A stretch of 64,000 nucleotides of DNA from Halichondria panicea (GCF_963675165.1 NC_087383.1:5744839-5808838), one strand, 5' to 3'. Positions 37,717-50,671 are shown, counted from the stretch's first letter. Translations and numbers: made by a program. Notes: generated by a model from the letters alone, not told the origin.

Positions 37717-39814
37717 ATAACAATAATAATAGAGATAAAATAATTGTTCCTTTTTCGATACTGTATATACATTCACATGAATGGAATAAAGCAGATCCAA
37801 TGTTCTAAATCAGTTTTTTTGTAGCTGTTGCTTCTGTGAGGTGTTTATAGGAAGGAGCTCTATATATAGCTGCATAATTAAACTTCGTAGCCAGTCAGAG
37901 AGCCATGCAGAACACACGAGCCATGCATGGAGAGAATCAGAGCACAACAATCAGAGAGCCAAACAGGGCCAGGGGGAGCAGACCTTTCAACATGACAGTT
38001 AACATTTCCCAGCTCAAAATACAGACACCTTTTTCTTAAAAGATCCATATCTTATGAAATCACTTGTAACTATTAACCCAGACCCCAGCTATCTTGACAC
38101 TATAGAGAGCATCGATGGAACACTAACAGCTGAACAGTTTGAGAGAGAATTCAGAACCCACTAATGTTATAGAAGATCGATCAAAGATTCCAACGTTCGG
38201 TCACAAAATTATTGACCTGGTAGAATTATCACGTGGCTTGTGTTCAATAAGATAAAAAAACAGGAAATGTCATGATAAAAACAGATATCACGTGATTGAT
38301 TGAAATAGCGTGATAAAACCAGTGCATGCATGTATCATGCTAAGTCTCGTTTCCAGGCCGCACTTCACATCAGGGAAGTGGCCGGTGAAGGAGGCTAGCA
38401 TATCATGCTATGATAGCTAGCTCTAGAGACAAGCTAACTGTGGCTACTTTAGAGTGAGAATTAAGGACTGCACATTTCAACTTCTTGACCAACCACTTTG
38501 TGCTATATATAGTCTAACATTTGTCACTTCACGTCCATTTGTGTACTAACTAGACTAGTATCAGCTATCAAGACCACATTCTATACAGGTCCAGGACTTG
38601 GTCTATAATTATATATGCTCAAGAGCTTTTTCCTCTGGCTCTCCATGTTATAGCTTGATCTCTGAAAAGTATAGATTCCTATATCTATATAGCTATATGA
38701 TCCACATAATGTTCTATATAGTTACTTACAAGGTCCAGGAGACTTTATCTATAATTTATATGCTCAGGAGCTTCTTCCTCTGGCTCTTTCCACACATGCT
38801 CTTTATTTATAGCTTGATCTCTGAAAAGTAGATTCCTATATGATCCCAGTCACTGTCCTCTCACTCAATAATTATAAGCATCGCTGTTTAGCTGCCCTAG
38901 AATTAACCCCCTGAGGTTGCATGTACTACGAAGATATTGGAGCCATTATCAAATGGTCACTAATCTTAGTCTCGATCATTCCCAGGCCTTTTTTTCTTGC
39001 CGTTGTTCATCCATAAATAGAAGGTAGCAAAAAAGAATAGGCAGCATACAAAAAAAGAAATTGGGGTACAGTTAAGAAAAAGTAAGGCCTGCATGGTTTA
39101 GGAAATGGCTAGCCTCGATCCCAGGCCACACTTCCCACTTCACTTGAAGGAAGTAGATAGAAAGTTCAATTGAAGGTTTCTAGCCCATCGAATAGCATTC
39201 TCTGATAGCTACCCTTAGCCTGCTATGTTAACAAAAGACTCACAGCCTGCAACAGTGTGGATGACAATCGTCTGAACAGAGTGAAAGCTGACAAGAGCCT
39301 ATCCTATATGGACAGGCCACGCCCATTTAACATTAACTTGGGTGAAAGTCTACTATACTATATTATAGTGCAACAAGGCATGTACTACCAAAAGTGGTAA
39401 AAACACATTCTTGGACACAACCACAAGAATGTAGTACTGAATGCTTCAAACTTTGTCAAACCTAAACTTTGGCTGATTCAGTTTCCATGGTAACCATTTT
39501 CTACGAATAATATACTCGGCTTCTTCAAAACCACTCTTTTTGTATCTACATTAACAATCTACACCTTCCTCCTTTAGACACAGAAACCTAGCCCTACACT
39601 TTGTACAAATTTTTTGGCTCAATTGTGTTTCTGGTGAGAGTTACAGATATAAATAATCGTTTACACCCACGCTAATTAAAATTGTATCTCCTCCGTCCTG
39701 GTTCTATATTTGTTGAAAAAAACTAGAGAAGAAAGGGAAATCAATGATTTATATAAAAAGATTAAAGCAAAACTTAGGGTAAAGAATGTAGGGACAGTTT
39801 CTTATAATGTTCAT
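37717..39814. other. Non-coding stretch with tandem duplicates and element ends
   Basis: A unit of about 100-120 bp is duplicated at 38587-38690 and 38729-38850 (shared AGCTTGATCTCTGAAAAGTA). Ends of the TAGCCTC family occur near 38347-38397 (GGTGAAGGAGGCTAG) and 39112-39140 (TAGCCTCGATCCCAGGCC). No gene recognised. Confidence 0.45.
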
Positions 39815-41329
39815 TCATTCACTTCTGTGCAACTTGTACTGCTTAATCTGTTTCTCTAGCTTGGGTCCCGCCGAAAATCCTTCGAAATAAGCAAACATAT
39901 AGTCTCTTGATTTTCTATGGTACTTCCTTATGAAATCCAATGGAACTGAATCTAGGGCAGGATTAATCACCTTCCGAAGTGAAGGAAACGAATAATCACA
40001 ATGTGCTTTTGAGTAGCGCTTGGCTTGCCCCCACACCCGCTCGATGGGATTAAGTTCACAGTGAAACTTAGGTAGGAAGTAAGCTGTATGTCCTTTGTCT
40101 TCTAGAAAATGCAGAACTTTAGGCTTTTCATTTTTAAAGTCATCATGACCCTTTAGTATCTGTTTCATGTCAGCTGCCTCCTTCAGTCCGGTTGTAATAA
40201 TTCCGCACCAATTTTTCATTCCTTTTGGAACACCAACGGCGAAGTTCATTTTTTGAATTTTCCCTTTCCAAACAGTGTCTCTCATTACAGGTTGTGCTCC
40301 TCCAGGCTTCACGTTCATTCACTCTGCATTTAATGCGTCTTCTGCCATTGCCGTGTGACAGCTGCTGTGGTCGAACACCCAAATAATTATCCAATTATCA
40401 CTCTTGGGATACTTGATATCGGCAATTTTTACTGCATTGTTCATTTGCATCTTGAACTTGCCTGAATCCCAGTACCCTTCTCTGCCTTCACCAATTTCAA
40501 GCGTCTCCCTAGCTCTCTTTGTGATGGTAATGTCAGATTTGGAAGCATGTTCAAACTCCTCATCCGTCAATTGCAAATATCCATTTCGCTAATCGATAAA
40601 ATCAGACACCATTATCCCAGAGCCCTTTGATTTCGGTCGTAACATGCCTTCCCCTTTTACCCCCCACATTGTTGTCTGGTCATCGTTGGTTGATTCATCG
40701 TGAAAAATCACAACAGTCTTCTCACGTGTATCGGCAGCACACAATGGCACTTTGTTAGGGAAAGCTCGTTGAGCTTCATCAGTAGGAGCTTGCTCGGGAT
40801 GTAAGAATCCACAGGTGATCATTGTTTTTAAAAAGTTATTTCTATATTCGATTACGTCAACACGCTCATGACCGTCAAAGTAAGCACCTTTGTTTGCCTG
40901 CAGCACCGTAAATCCCAGTGTGTCCAACCACTTTCGACCTGTCTCAACCGAGATCTTACGAGGAAATCCAGCCTCAAGGCACGATGAAGGTAGAAGACAT
41001 TCGTTCACCCACTGACAGAAAGAGCCTGCTGTCATATTTGGCTGACCCTTGACGCCAGCATTTTCTCTAACATAATTATACTTGGTAGCTTTCATGTTTA
41101 AGTCTTCATTTGACCAGAGTAATCCACGGCGTTGATATCGGCCTTGCATGTTCTCTTTGATCTCTGCACCATTATCAAAATACTTGTTAATCCACGTTCG
41201 GATTGTCTTTTCTGACTTGCCCATCATGATAGAAGTGTACTCAGCTGCGGTTGTTGCATTGACCCTGAGAAGAGTCTTCAAGTGAAAGTCAAGGAAAAGA
41301 CAGAGGGAAATTGTATCATCTCGATCCAA
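39815..41329 (-). pseudogene. Mariner/Tc1-like DDE transposase with in-frame stops
   Basis: One reading frame of 505 codons on the minus strand with two in-frame stops, TAG at 40591-40589 and TGA at 40321-40319. The N-terminal part has a helix-turn-helix (KSEKTIRTWINKYFDNG). The DDE residues appear in VVIFHDESTNDDQ, WIIIWVFDHSSCHTAM and HCELNPIERVWGQAKRY. The remainder (MNFAVGVPKGMKNW, YMFAYFEGF) is typical of a large group of transposases found in sponges, cnidarians and fungi. An upstream exon ending before GTTTTATCC (acceptor near 41346) is possible. No terminal inverted repeats were located. This copy is dead as it stands. Confidence 0.85.
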
Positions 41330-41346
41330 GGATAAAACCTGCTACC

Positions 41347-42240
41347 AGAAGAAAATAGCTGTACAACAAACCTATACACAGCTCTGTCTCTAGCTATATA
41401 GCTCTGTGTATGACGTTTAGGATATTTTCTCTGATGAATTCTGTATTATAGGAACTTTTACGGGAAAAAATATCTAATAATTTTGCGCATGCGCAAGCAG
41501 TCGATAGCAGGCCTTCTTTTCTATGAAGGCCGGTGAAGGAGGCTAGGAAATGGCGTGAACCATAAGGATGTTTATGAATGTGGGCGCAATATGTAGCCCA
41601 CAATCGGGACGTAAGGTATTCTCCGACGCATTCAGAGTTAATAATATAAGACTTGTACTGAGACACTGCCAACAAGCTACTGCATGCAAAGTCAGGGAAC
41701 CAGCGTGGCCAGCTCTGGTGGCAGTAGCTACCTGCTATAGATGATAATGATGACTAAGCTATTAGTTTAGATCTAAGACACAACAAAAATATATTAGATA
41801 TTCTATGGATAGAATCTAAACACACAATATAGACTGGTAGAACATCTCTAGCACTGCATACCCACACTCATTTTCACCCTTCTACCGTCCTTCTACTCTC
41901 ACACGACTTCCCGATATAATTATACATGCTCTCCTTTTTGTTAACTCTATACCTCTATATTCCTCCATTCCTTCCGTATTTTATTGAGCAATAGCTACAG
42001 CTATAGCGTTATAGTGCATAACACTCCATGGACGAGTTTTCAGCTACACACTCTTCTGAAAAATAAAATTAGGCTGCGATGGCATTCCAAGTAAATGAAC
42101 TGCAAATCAGCAAATTGCAATCGAAAATGTTACTAGAAGCCTATAGAAACTCTTGTTTGAACTTCATTGATCCTTGAGCAGCTGTGGCAGTCTATACACA
42201 AAAACAAACTATACTATATACCTCTCTGAGCACAGTGGCG
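41347..42240. other. Non-coding stretch with repeat fragments
   Basis: Includes GCGCATGCGCAAG near 41486, an end of the TAGCCTC family near 41510-41549, and at 42028-42190 a diverged copy of the repeat seen at 6130-6600. No exon recognised. Confidence 0.45.
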
Positions 42241-43125
42241 TTTCTAGGAAATGCAGCTGTGCAAAAGTAGGAGGGTGCTGAGAGCGAGCGCAAAAAAATG
42301 TTTGATTGCTACTATAACGAGTGTTGCAAATGTGCGCTTGCTAATGCCTCTCGCCATGTTGTGCTTTCGCTCAAAAAGTATCAGTCTGTTATAGTAGTAG
42401 TTTCTATAATGAATTTACATTAAAGTTAGCTTATCTATATAAACTCACTGAGAAGAAAAGCTTATTTACATGCATCTATTGTTGTTATCTATTGTATTAT
42501 GTGGCTTACCAGGACCTCAAGAAAGAAGAAAATTGATTCTTCCAAAATCAGTTTAGTGTATATAATATCTATTGAGAAAAAAAAACATGCATAATTATTG
42601 ATATAATTTATGGTAGTGTTTTGTGGCCCTCAAGAAAAAGATGACTCTGCCAGGAGAATCTGGATTCTGGATATTATTTTCTCATACGTGGGGAATAAGC
42701 GCGCATGCGCATTACATCCAAAGGAATAATTAAAGGGTGTGTCCAAAGAGATTGAGTAATGGCTACTATAATGCTAGCTGTTTTAACATATATTTTTTGA
42801 CTCTTGTAGCTAACAAAAAGCTAGCGCTGTAGTGCAAGGTTAACTCATAATTATGTTGAATAGAAAGTTTGTGCGAACAGATGATGCTATGAAAGATTCT
42901 GAAGAGACTGCAACAGCCTTCAATGTGAGTCAAACTAGCCATAACTCGAGAAGGAAGCTTTAGTTTGCTAATCCACGAATCAAAATCCAAGAAAACGTGG
43001 CTAGAAGCCTATAGAAGCTGTTAGTTTTTGTCACATTGCAATCGTTAAGCAGTTACAGGTGGAACAGACACACACACAGTCAGCTTTACCGTATCCTTCG
43101 TGCGGCTACGCCTCGAGGCATAATC
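42233..43125 (+). repeat. Composite dispersed repeat, full-length-like copy
   Basis: Starts at a CAGTGGCG end, continues with CTAATGCCTCTCGCCATGTT and TGGCTTACCAGGACCTCAAG, then ATAACTCGAGAAGGAAGC, and ends at CGTGCGGCTACGCCTCGAGG. It is the least interrupted copy of the family in the window and lacks a recognisable ORF. Confidence 0.75.
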
Positions 43126-43440
43126 ATTACATGCATGTATACAGGCTAGATATACACTTGAATAACTCTTTGATCATCAGAACGTCCATCCTCTTTTATT
43201 ATAGCTAACCACCACATGGGTTTCTGTACATGCACTCAAGTTTAATTGTTATATACACTAGTAACAAGTTACTATTATAATACCTATGCAAAACAGAGAC
43301 CAGTGCAGGCCCTATACCTCTTATCAGGAGCACATTACAGAAGGAGCGTCTAACTGCATGTGCATGGGTTCGGAAATCGCATCTCGTGTGCTTTCCTAAA
43401 CACCGCATTGCCTTGTAAGAAAAGTGTGCAAGTACTGTGT

Positions 43441-44701
43441 TAGCCTCGATCCCAGGCCGATACGTCTCCAATTGAACGCTAGGTCGCCTGGTATTGATTG
43501 TATCTGGGCGTGTATCTGGGCATGTGCTGTGGTTGCTCAGGTATTCGCTCAAAACGAGCGAATACCTGATCAAGGTGGAGTGAATAGAAACACTAATAGT
43601 GTATGTAAGCATACTTACTCCGTAAAATCACCGTTAAATGACAAAGAACTCTGTGTCATAGGTCTCTTCTTTGCAAGTTTAGTTTGTCAGAAATATAGGC
43701 TTAGCTAGAGTGTGAGCTGTCTTGTGCGAAGGAAGAAGGAGCATCACTCTTGTGAAAGAACAGAACTAGGTTCTCAAGTTTCTGCTATCAGTTGGCTACC
43801 TTTGATTGACTACACAATTTAATACAAGCGTTTAATTGATTGCCAGATACACTTGGTAGAGTCTATCCTCAGACTCCGGCCATCGATCTCTTGCATACTA
43901 TATGCTCAGCCCGGGTGTCCACAAGTGGCTGGGCCTGGGATGTATTGTCAAGGTAAGCGATATAAATCATTTTATCATTGGAAATTGTACACTATAGCCT
44001 GCACCTATAGCCCAATCCTTGTTATCTGGATCAAGATATGACATTACGGCACTGGGGTGTGTTAGCCTCCTTCACCGGCTTTCAAGGAAGCGGCCTGGGA
44101 TCGAGGCTAGTTTTGTGTGGACCATCACAGTGATGAATTTAAGTTTATACTAATTTGTATACAGGAGCAAAATGGAACCTTTCCCCTCCAACCCCCGTCG
44201 TACTCCTCCTAGCTGATGGGTGCAAACTCATTGAAAGAGGATGCCCCAGTGCCACTCGTGTCCTTCCCAAGGGGCCGATCTTGAACTACCTGCACTAAAA
44301 CTACTGACATGGAATGGCTCTTTCAACACTTCTGGTTGCTATCCTGACCAGTTACGTCAGGATTCTACTGTCTCTTGATGCACTGTGAACACACAATCTT
44401 TGTTATGCCACCTGAAGGCTTAGCAGGCATATCCAATCTTGTTTGAGATCTTCGCTTCTAAACATCTGCATTTATTATGGACACAGTACACTCTACAGAT
44501 AACAGTATTAATTTCTAGTGTCATTATATCACTGTATTTTTAGCCAACTGTGATGAACTGAAGATTTTACAGTACATTATAATTATGTAGCATTCCTCTT
44601 GATACTTACCAGTTTCCGGTCACGCCCAGATACAATCAATACTAGGCCGAAGAGGCGACCTAGCGTTCAATTGGAGACGGATCGGCCTGGGATCGAGGCT
44701 A
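43441..44701. mobile_element. 1.26-kb TIR transposon with 9-bp target duplication
   Basis: Inverted ends of about 75 bp starting TAGCCTCGATCCCAGGCCG, flanked by GTACTGTGT on both sides (43432-43440 and 44702-44710). A perfect 13-bp hairpin lies at 43538-43568. An exon-like stretch at 43848-43953 has acceptor- and donor-like borders (CCAG, then CAAGGTAAGC) but no recognised product. A small related element, TAGCCTCCTTCACCGGC to GAGGCTA, lies at 44063-44111. Confidence 0.9.
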
Positions 44702-44711
44702 GTACTGTGTA

Positions 44712-45364
44712 CATAAATTGCAGACCGCGGTCAGCCTGTGAATATCATTATAAACGAATTTTGTATGTAGTGCAGCAGCAGGAGAGCTAGGTTGAGCCAG
44801 AAAGAGCTAAAATGAATAGCTAGATCTTTGATGGATGTTGGTATACATCATGGAAGAGACTGTCATCGGTGAGGTACTAAAATAGGAGCGTATCCAGTCA
44901 CTTTGTACAGAGAAAGTTTGCTAGACTTAGACTAACACATACTAGGCAATTTGTTTTTGCAGTAGGGAGTCTTTACTGGGGTTCTTAGAAGAGAGAGCTT
45001 ACTACCAGGCCTATAGCTAGCTATATAGCTAGCTGTAGCTTTTCACTTTTATTGACCTATTATATGCTTGGTAAAAGTGCACTGTCAGCTCAATTAGCAC
45101 TCGCCCGCAGACCCACTTAGTGGTTTTGCATATAAGGTCATGCTTTGTAAACTTCCACGAGATGCGATTCCCGAGGTAAGACGCTCCTTCTGTAATGTGC
45201 TCCTGCTCTTATCAAGGAATCGAGGCATACTGTACATACCAGTAGGTTAGCAAGGTGTTCAATAATACCGAGAAATGTACAACCTACTTAATTGTTAGTA
45301 TTTGACAACCCGGTATACAGCATAATTATGCACAAAATAATATTGTATTACAATACTAACTTAC
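44712..45364. other. Intron sequence, nothing recognised
   Basis: No exon, repeat boundary or RNA gene seen. Confidence 0.4.
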
Positions 45365-45469
45365 CATTGACAGCCACATTGCATTTCATGATGAGAAACT
45401 TTATGATGTGCAGGTGCCCCTCTCTGACTGCCAGTCCCAGTGGAGTTAGTCCATCCCTGGTCACAGCTC
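45365..45469 (-). CDS. Single ankyrin-repeat exon
   Basis: 105 bp, acceptor CTATATAG and donor GTAAGT, phase 1 at both ends. Reads AVTRDGLTPLGLAVREGHLH then IIKFLIMKCNVAVN. Its trailing single G joins the AT that starts the 35725 exon to give an aspartate codon, so direct splicing into the Roc-Death gene is possible. Confidence 0.8.
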
Positions 45470-45493
45470 CTATATAGTGAGTATGTCAAGAAT

Positions 45494-46109
45494 TAGCCTC
45501 GAATCCAGGCCGATTAAAATACGGCCTGCATGGCCATGGTATCTATAATTATTGCATGTGTAATTATAATTATAGGTTATTATATGTACTACCGTATAGC
45601 GCAATATTTTCGAGGGGCTTAATTTTTGCGGATTTCGTGGGTTAACAATCCTATACATGAAAAATTAAGTCCACGAAAATTGTTCTATTGAGAAGGCTTA
45701 GTTATTAATTTGCACATTATATAGTCTGAAACCAGAAGGCTCTCTTCTATATATACCTCTATAATGGTCGTATGTGAACTTGGTTTCCATGGAAAATCTT
45801 TGAATTTGTGCGGAGTCCAACTTAACTACGACCATATGACCATTGTAGAGGTAGCCTCTTCTGGCTTCAGAATCGTGTGCAAGCCTTCTCGACAACGGAA
45901 TAGAGCTAGAGCATAAGCTACGGAGACAAAATATTTGAACTTAGTAAACGAACTATTATTATAGTTCACGGTATAATTAATTTTACAAAGGTTTCCTAAT
46001 GTAGAACGAATCCCCTAGATTCTGGGGAACTCAGTTTGCGCATGTGCACTATCACCCATGCAATATAGATACCAGGCCGTGTTTTAATCGGCCTGATCTC
46101 GAGGCTGGA
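45494..46109. mobile_element. TAGCCTC-family element, diverged
   Basis: Left end TAGCCTCGAATCCAGGCCGA and right end AATCGGCCTGATCTCGAGGC with inner CGTGTTTTAATCGG arms. No clean target duplication. A short inverted pair with CTACAATGGTCATATG-like arms (45755-45850) lies inside. Confidence 0.6.
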
Positions 46110-46687
46110 ATGTATACAGCACATTGTCTTAGAAACCATAACCAATGAAAACACCGCGGGTGCTGATGCCTCGTGGAGGACAGTAATAAATCTAAATTTA
46201 AAAGCGGAAAATGATGACCATGATCAGTGCTAGTATGCCAGGGATTTCTATACATGGAAATACTAACGTTGGGAGTTTATCAGCTGGAAAACATAATTAT
46301 ACATGGATTCTGAACCGCTTTTTAACAAGGAATAGTATATCCGACTAGAACAATGTACTATAATTATAATTGTCAACTGAAACTCAAAAAGCGTGGAAAC
46401 AAAAAATATAGTGAGAACGCAGAGATAATAATTATATAGTTTATACGATAATCGAGACTGACGAAAATTATTATAAGGCTGCTCATGCAGAGGGTATAGC
46501 TATATAGCTGAAGAAAAAGAGTGTTCTGGCTCAGTAGCTTTGGTATACTGTACAACAGAACACAATTGCAGTGTGCTATTAGCTATAATAATTTATTATA
46601 ATTATTATCCGAATAGCCGTGGTTATAATTTCATACGTAGTACTGCCCACCGCGGAACCAAAATCTAAATACTTTCATTACCAACCA
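46110..46687. other. Intron sequence related to the other ankyrin units
   Basis: The block at 46470-46560 (AAGGCTGCTCATGCAGAGGG, AGAGTGTTCTGGCTCAG) matches the sequence following the exons at 48.7, 59.5 and 62.8 kb, showing that exon and intron were duplicated together. Confidence 0.6.
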
Positions 46688-47540
46688 CTAGCAAAGAAAG
46701 ATGCGTAGCTAAGAAGCAGTAGCAGTTTTCTGCAGGCAACTTTGTTGCAAACTAGTCTAGAATAGTTACTCTGACAGGATCTCTAAGTTTCGAACGGAGG
46801 AGTATACCAGCCAAGGCCCCAGCGAAGGATCATTTCACAAGTATAAGCTCTGTGTGTGTATAGCGATCATTATTTTCATAGTTCAGCCTTTATAAGCCTT
46901 TTTAAGCCTTTTGAGCTGATTTGTCCACCTACGTAGATAGCCTCTGAGTGTGTGAAATATACTGGAAGAATAGTTTAGTTAGTTTAGAGCCTGTTTTTAG
47001 AGTGTAGTCTACATGCAAGGTTTGATATTCAATTATTTTCTCTTTTCCAGCATTCGCCTCTAGCAAAGAAAGATGCATAACTTGGAAACAGTGACAGTTT
47101 TCTTTATTTAACTTCGTAGCAAAGTAGTCTACAGTAGTTACTCTGTCAGGATTTTCTGGTTTCCAACGAAACAGTCAACCAGCCAAGGGCCAGAGCAAGG
47201 GATCACTTCAGAGGTAAGCTTTGTGTGCGTATATCATAGCAAGCATTATATAGCTAGTATAAGCCTTCATAAGCCTCTGAGCTGATTTAATATGCTTATG
47301 CACTTGCCTATAGATAAGTTATGAGTGTACTTGTGTAGAAGCTGAGTTAGTTTAGAGCCTGTTTTTAGAGTGTAGTGTACAGTGTTTGTTCTTTTCAGTG
47401 TGGCAAAGAAAGATGCACCACTTAGTAACGCTACCTTGTAACTAGTTACTCCTCCAAGTTTCTATCTGAACAGTCAATCAGCCAAGGACAGAGCGAGAGA
47501 TTACTTTAGAGGTAAGCTTTGTGTGCGTATGATTATTAGC
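46688..47540 (+). repeat. Three tandem copies of a roughly 345-bp unit
   Basis: Units begin near 46690, 47053 and 47400 with GCAAAGAAAGATGC and contain ACCAGCCAAGG-like sequence. In units 2 and 3 the conserved block ends AGAGGTAAGCTTTGTGTGCG, which matches a 5' splice donor. No protein frame is conserved. They may be repeated non-coding exons or simple tandem duplication. Confidence 0.75.
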
Positions 47541-47735
47541 TGATAATACTATACGCTTACCTACGTAGCTTGTAAACTATACTGGCTCCATGCAGCAGTG
47601 TGTTGAAGCCGGAGTTTAAATACAGAAGCCTATATGTACGCTCAGTATATGTACGATTTGCTTAGCATATCTGTTGGTCTCATCCACAATGTAATCTGTT
47701 ATTAGCTGCTGGACACCCGGAAAATTAACTTTTAT

Positions 47736-48303
47736 CTTTGTCGATTCCTTTATTGCTACTGAGGATGGCAGCAGAAACACCTCTATTGTTTAGACTCCTG
47801 ATCTGGTCAATCATGAGTCTCATGATGAGAGATACAAGGGGAGAGACAATTAACAAGAACAACACTTTTGTCAACAGGAGGAGCCTTGGTCCTACCTAGC
47901 TTGTAGTCCATTAAAAAGGGTAGCAACTGATATAGCAGAGAGACTTGCCATACCCCGTTGGGAACCAGATAAACACGTCCCTTCCCTCAAACAGGAGCTT
48001 GAGAGCCTGGGCCTGTTCTGCCATGAGAGTGAGGCCATCTTGCTTCAAACAAGACAACGCGTTGCATGCCATAGCTAGCTAGCTATAAATTGAGAACATG
48101 ACACGGAGCTAAATTACTGTAACTTTTACGGGAGTAAAATGCCTCTACGTACACCTTTAGTATTACAGAAAAAAAGCAGGAAACAAAATGTAAAGAATCA
48201 CTGCTTTTGTTTCCGGTTCCTGCCACGCCCAGATACAATCAATACCAGGCCGTATTTTTCAACTTCGTTCTATTAAAAAAAAATCGGCCTGGGACCGAGG
48301 CTA
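47736..48303. mobile_element. Right part of a second helicase-carrying TIR element
   Basis: Nearly identical to 36345-36908, including the helicase fragments, the frame change and the right terminus. The left terminus is missing and an extra ATCATGAGTCTCATGATGAG piece interrupts the match near 47815. Confidence 0.85.
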
Positions 48304-48699
48304 CCCCCATTACTGAATCACATGCCCCCTGATAGTAGGTATCAATTGGAAATGAAGAAAATATAATCTCGATTGTCGTGAAGTAGCTAGAGGTACACAG
48401 AGCGCTTTTCATGCTTGTGTTCCTATAGAACATATATGATATATAGCTAAGGCTGTGTAACTAAATAGAGTCCTGTGTCCCAAATGGCCTCGAGTATGAG
48501 ATGAAAGTTGATGTTTAGCAGCAGAACTGCTCATGGACTTCTTACAGAGAGTAAAACAATTCTCATGAATTATTCATGTTTAGCCCTCGTTTAAAAAGTA
48601 AGCCTCGATTAAACCGCGGAGATACACAGATGGTATACATCGAGGGTACTTCCGTTTCTAATCCCTCTCTATTCTATCTATATGGTGTAACTAACTTAC

Positions 48700-48804
48700 C
48701 ATTGACATCAACATTGCACTCTGTGATGAGGTACTTGATAGTGTCCAGCTTCCCCCTACTGACTGCCAGTCCCAGTGGAGTTAGTCCATCACTGGTCACA
48801 GCTC
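48700..48804 (-). CDS. Single ankyrin-repeat exon
   Basis: 105 bp, phase 1-1, flanked by CTATAG acceptor and GTAAGT donor. Reads SDGLTPLGLAVSRGKLDTIK then YLITECNVDVN. Confidence 0.8.
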
Positions 48805-49001
48805 CTATAGTGGTGAGAGTTGTGGAAGTGTACGTGATAATACGTGTAGTGAGGATAAACTATATTTGTAGTTAAAGCTACGTTCTGTAATAATAATTAT
48901 ACCACTATTATACAGTTGTAACAGGTTATTTTGTATGGTGGATCTTTTTACATTTTTTTGTGTATTAATCACCATCATTGGAGCATTCCGTATAATCAAG
49001 A

Positions 49002-49168
49002 GTAGAGAGAGTATCGAACGTAGGCATACTGTGTGTCAGATGTATGCGGAGAGTAACGTGACTTGCTGTATCAGTGTGCATGCAAATTCCAAGCTTATGA
49101 CAGATACAGGAAGCCACGTTACTCTCCGCATACATCTGATGTACAGTATGCCTACGTTCGATACTCTC
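49002..49168. repeat. MITE inserted in the ankyrin unit
   Basis: Inverted arms: AGAGAGTATCGAACGTAGGC at the left and its complement at the right, with GTATGCGGAGAGTAACGTG inside. The paralogous units at 59739 and 63106 lack it, so they act as empty sites. Confidence 0.85.
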
Positions 49169-49659
49169 TTCTCTATCATATACTCTTGGTATAATTATTA
49201 TAAGGCGCTCAGTGGGTAGCTAGCTGAAGATCAGAGTGTTCTGACTCAGTATAGCTTTGGTATACACACAAAATTGCAGTGTGTTATTATAGCGTATAGC
49301 ATATCAAATTGCTTAACTGTATATAGCATTATAGAAAGGTCAACGCAATGAGCTATTCCCTATAATTATGACAGTAGTCTATGGCCTACAAGTTACTATA
49401 CACCCTAGAGCACTGAAGTGCTAATCCTCGGCTGTTGACAGGAGAATGGAGCGTCCAGTTATACAATAATAAAGAGACCGGTAAAGGATCACTTTAGCTG
49501 CATGTAGATCTACCTCGAATAAAGGTCGAGTGTGGGACTCATGCAAGTTCAAGCTATTTCGCAAAAATTATATGCGAAAACTATTCTAACGCTCATTTCG
49601 TCATTTCGCGAAATTTCATTAATATATAGAAGAGGAAAAAATGTATAAAATAATCTGTC

Positions 49660-50290
49660 TAAAACTGACTTGCATCTATTCAATTGTATAATTATGGTAA
49701 CAAGCAGTCTAAAATCAATTACAGAAGAAAGCAGTCTAAAAAGAGTTATCAGAAAAGGTTGGTTTGTGGCTTACATGGACCTCAACAAAGAGAAGAAAAT
49801 TGATTCTGATTCTGCCAGGATCTGGGGTTCAAAATGGATTCTCTTACACGTGGTATTGAGCGCGCATGCGCATTAGATCTACACCCAGGAATCGGGGTGT
49901 GTCTGCAAGTTCAGTAATGGCTACTAAAAATAGCTAGCTTCTTTAGCAGCTCTTTCTAACTCTTGTAGTTAACAAAAAGCTAGCGCTTAAGTGCAAGGCT
50001 AACTTATAAGTTGAATAGAAAGTTTGTGCGAACTGATGATGTTATGAAAGATTCTGAAGAGACTGCAACAGCCTTCAATGTGAGTCAAACTAGCCATAAC
50101 TCGAGAAAGAAGCTTTAGTTTGCTAATCCACGAATCAAAATCCAAGAGAACGTGGCTATAAGCCTATATAGAAGCTGTTAGTTTTCGTTGCATTGCAACC
50201 GTTGAGCAGTTATAGCTGGAATACACACACAGACAGACAGACAGACAGACACGTACACACACACATATGTAGCTAGTAGATCTATAGTGT
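49660..50290 (+). repeat. Composite dispersed repeat, third copy
   Basis: Contains GGCTTACATGGACCTCAACA, GCGCGCATGCGCATTAGATC, AAAAAGCTAGCGCTTAAG, ATAACTCGAGAAAGAAGC and a CA/CAGA tract end. Confidence 0.75.
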
Positions 50291-50671
50291 CATTGTGACA
50301 TTAAACATTAAGGCTTACCACCCATCCCCCCAATAGGCCCTACTCTGAGTCTCTCATTATAAAATTGGAGGCCTAGCATGCAGTAGAGAAAATGGGTGTG
50401 AACTAAGTTTAATATTAAAATATAATTCCCCTAAGGTGCTCACATTGACTGGGAACTAAGTTAGGCCTGCGCCTATGTTAGTTGCAAACATGTTTCTGGT
50501 CAAAGACTTTTCAAAATAGCATGCGGGTGGCAGTCATTATACCCATTATTCCATTAGCGGCATACCTACTGAGCTTCATTATACGTGCATGCGTACCGGT
50601 AAACCACGTTTACATTTTCGTTGACAAGTATAATTGAAAATTATTGTAAGGCTGCTCAGTGGGTATAGCTA

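Noticed and set aside
43848..43953. Protein-coding exon of a host gene
   Set aside because: Splice-like borders exist, but it lies inside a 9-bp-TSD element and no protein family or partner exon was found.
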